Positions 5,744 to 6,561 of a stretch of 6,561 bases of DNA are shown here, in pieces (within the stretch, counting starts at the first letter, position 1; each line of letters begins with the position of its first letter). The stretch comes from Frankiales bacterium (lineage in GTDB: Bacteria; Actinomycetota; Actinomycetes; Mycobacteriales; SCTD01), in the NCBI GenBank assembly GCA_004299215.1, contig SCTD01000097.1, positions 1 to 6,561 on the forward strand, written 5' to 3'. A model generated the notes under the pieces. It was not told the origin of the DNA, made no database searches, and was given only the letters and a program-made list of their open reading frames with translations. Position numbers and translations under genes: made by a program.

Positions 5744-5784
5744 GCTCGGCACGGTGTCCGGGCAGCGCATCGGCGGTGCCGAGC
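5744..5784. repeat. 9-bp inverted repeat with 23-base spacer between the two DosR genes
   Basis: GCTCGGCAC (5744-5752) is exactly the reverse complement of GTGCCGAGC (5776-5784). It lies in the middle of the 241-base divergent gap. It is unlike the DosR-type boxes and may be an operator for another regulator, a structural element, or chance. Confidence 0.4.
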
Positions 5785-5798
5785 AGGTGCATTCCGCG

Positions 5799-5812
5799 AG
5801 GACCGAAGGGGC
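5799..5812 (+). promoter_or_regulatory. Weak second DosR-like site upstream of the right-hand DosR gene
   Basis: AGGACCGAAGGGGC keeps a good GGACC half but has lost the GTCC half (8 of 14 consensus positions). Its centre lies 32 bases, about three helical turns, upstream of the stronger box at 5831, a spacing that would place both dimers on the same DNA face. Could be a secondary site or chance. Confidence 0.3.
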
Positions 5813-5830
5813 ACATCGGCCGACGACCCC

Positions 5831-5844
5831 GGGACCTTCGCCCC
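5831..5844 (+). promoter_or_regulatory. DosR/DevR-like box upstream of the right-hand DosR gene
   Basis: GGGACCTTCGCCCC matches 11 of 14 positions of the DosR core GGGACTWWAGTCCC. Its centre (5837.5) is 30.5 bases from the first base of the -10 TAGCGT and about 42.5 from the inferred transcription start near 5880, the classic position for an activator overlapping the -35. This implies positive autoregulation or cross-regulation of the DosR genes. Confidence 0.65.
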
Positions 5845-5867
5845 TGCCCTCCGAGCCCACGCCTGCC

Positions 5868-5873
5868 TAGCGT
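5868..5873 (+). promoter_or_regulatory. -10 element (TAGCGT) of the right-hand DosR gene
   Basis: TAGCGT fits TANNNT and predicts a start of transcription near 5880, just before the Shine-Dalgarno. No -35 consensus is seen, which suits an activator-dependent promoter with the box at 5831-5844. Confidence 0.5.
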
Positions 5874-5880
5874 CCTGCCC

Positions 5881-5886
5881 AGGAGG
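5881..5886 (+). promoter_or_regulatory. Shine-Dalgarno AGGAGG of the right-hand DosR gene
   Basis: A perfect AGGAGG lies eight bases ahead of ATG 5895 and fixes that start; an in-frame GTG at 5904 is less well placed. Confidence 0.8.
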
Positions 5887-5894
5887 TGGATCTG

Positions 5895-6561
5895 ATGGGC
5901 GACGTGGGTGCTGTGCGTGTCCTGGTGGTCGACGACCACGAGGTCGTCCGTCGAGGTCTGTGCGAGATCCTCGAGCAGACGGAGGACCTCACCGTCTGCG
6001 GGGAGGCGGCGACCGCGGCGGAGGCGCTCGCGCTGGCGGCGTCCACCGCGCCCGACGTGGTGGTCCTCGACGTCCGGTTGCCGGACGGCGACGGCGTCTC
6101 GGTCTGCCGTGAGCTGCGCCGCCGCGACGTCCGTCCCGCCTGCCTGATCCTGACCTCCTACCCGGACGACGAGGTGCTCGTGGCGGCGGTCGTCGCGGGT
6201 GCGGCCGGCTTCCTGCTCAAGGAGGTGCGCAGCCTCGACCTGGTCTCCGCGGTGCGCACCGTCGCGTCCGGTGGCTCCCTGCTCACCCCGGAGGCGACGA
6301 GCCTCGTCCTCGAGCGGCTGCGCAGCGCCGAGGCGGTCGACGACCCGGCGAGGTCCCTGACGGCCAAGGAGCGCCGCGTCTTCGAGCTGATCGGCGCCGG
6401 CCTGTCGAACCGGCAGATCGCCGAGGAGATGGACCTGGCCGAGAAGACCGTGAAGAACCACGTGTCGTCGGTGCTGCGCAAGCTGCACCTGCAGCGCCGC
6501 ACCCAGGCCGCCGTCCTCGCCGAGCGCACACGCCACGGCAGCGACGGCGGGCCGCTGGCAC
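5895..6561 (+). CDS. DosR/DevR-like response regulator, right-hand copy, 3' end outside the window
   Basis: The frame gives 222 codons from ATG 5895 without a stop. Family members are about 217-220 aa, so the stop is probably just beyond the edge. The receiver domain shows Asp13-Asp14, phospho-acceptor Asp59 in VVVLDVRLPDGDG, Thr87 and Lys109. The LuxR-type DNA-binding domain ends with AEKTVKNHVSSVLRKL, with Lys184, Lys187 and Asn188 at the DosR base-contact positions, then QRRTQAAVLAE. The recognition helix AEKTVKNHVSS is identical to that of the left-hand copy, so both should read the same DNA sites. The receivers differ more: for example AATAAEALALAA stands here where the left copy has ASSAAEAMARVP, which hints at different sensor partners. 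It has a strong ribosome-binding site, a good -10 and a DosR-like box, all consistent with induction. Confidence 0.92.
   Translation, partial: MGDVGAVRVLVVDDHEVVRRGLCEILEQTEDLTVCGEAATAAEALALAASTAPDVVVLDVRLPDGDGVSVCRELRRRDVRPACLILTSYPDDEVLVAAVVAGAAGFLLKEVRSLDLVSAVRTVASGGSLLTPEATSLVLERLRSAEAVDDPARSLTAKERRVFELIGAGLSNRQIAEEMDLAEKTVKNHVSSVLRKLHLQRRTQAAVLAERTRHGSDGGPLA

Noticed and set aside
5654..5860. Possible 69-residue N-terminal extension of the left-hand DosR gene from an ATG at 5860
   Set aside because: DosR-type regulators begin a few residues before the receiver domain; the extension is unlike the family and would run through the regulatory palindromes.

Overview
The window is very GC-rich, densely coding DNA with strong third-position G/C bias, GTG starts and xAnnnT-type -10 elements. 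It looks like a chromosomal segment of a high-GC actinomycete, possibly a Nocardioidaceae- or Geodermatophilales-type organism; that placement is inference from protein style only. No mobile elements, RNA genes or CRISPR arrays were seen.

Layout. (1) 1-1097 (+): 3' part of a CocE/NonD / X-Pro dipeptidyl-peptidase (S15-type) hydrolase. (2) 1119-1265 (+): a 48-codon membrane-protein ORF whose stop shares the bases CTAG with the stop of the convergent gene. (3) 1262-1594 (-): small cupin protein. (4) 1716-2141 (-): pyridoxamine-5'-phosphate-oxidase-like flavoprotein. (5) 2204-3436 (-) and 3442-4449 (-): an acetyl-CoA hydrolase/CoA-transferase family gene directly behind an Acg-type nitroreductase, 5 bases apart, transcribed nitroreductase first. 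(6) 4547-4987 (+): two-CBS-domain (Hrp1-like) protein, divergent from the nitroreductase. (7) 4991-5653 (-) and 5895->6561 (+): two divergent, full-architecture NarL/LuxR-type response regulators that both strongly resemble mycobacterial DosR/DevR. The second runs off the right end, probably close to its stop.

Genes 4-7 form a dormancy/hypoxia-type island. The families (PPOX-like protein, Acg nitroreductase, Hrp1-like CBS protein, DosR) are those of the mycobacterial DosR regulon, here joined by a CoA-transferase. The intergenic regions carry sequences like the DosR box (core GGGACTWWAGTCCC). I find three asymmetric boxes of the form RGGACCWTSGSCCC, in front of the PPOX gene, the CBS gene and the right-hand DosR gene. 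All three are in the same orientation to the gene, and their centres lie at the same distance (30.5 bases) from the first base of a plausible -10. A fourth, perfectly palindromic version (5676-5693) lies only about 31 bases before the start of the left-hand DosR gene, where it may work differently. No sensor kinase (DosS/DosT type) is in the window.

Likely working: low oxygen, NO or redox stress activates one or both DosR paralogues, which then switch on the flavoproteins, the CBS protein and the CoA-transferase. Genes 1-3 show no such box and look like ordinary neighbours. No stretch over 300 bases lacks a gene; the longest gap, 5654-5894, holds the regulatory sites of the two regulators.
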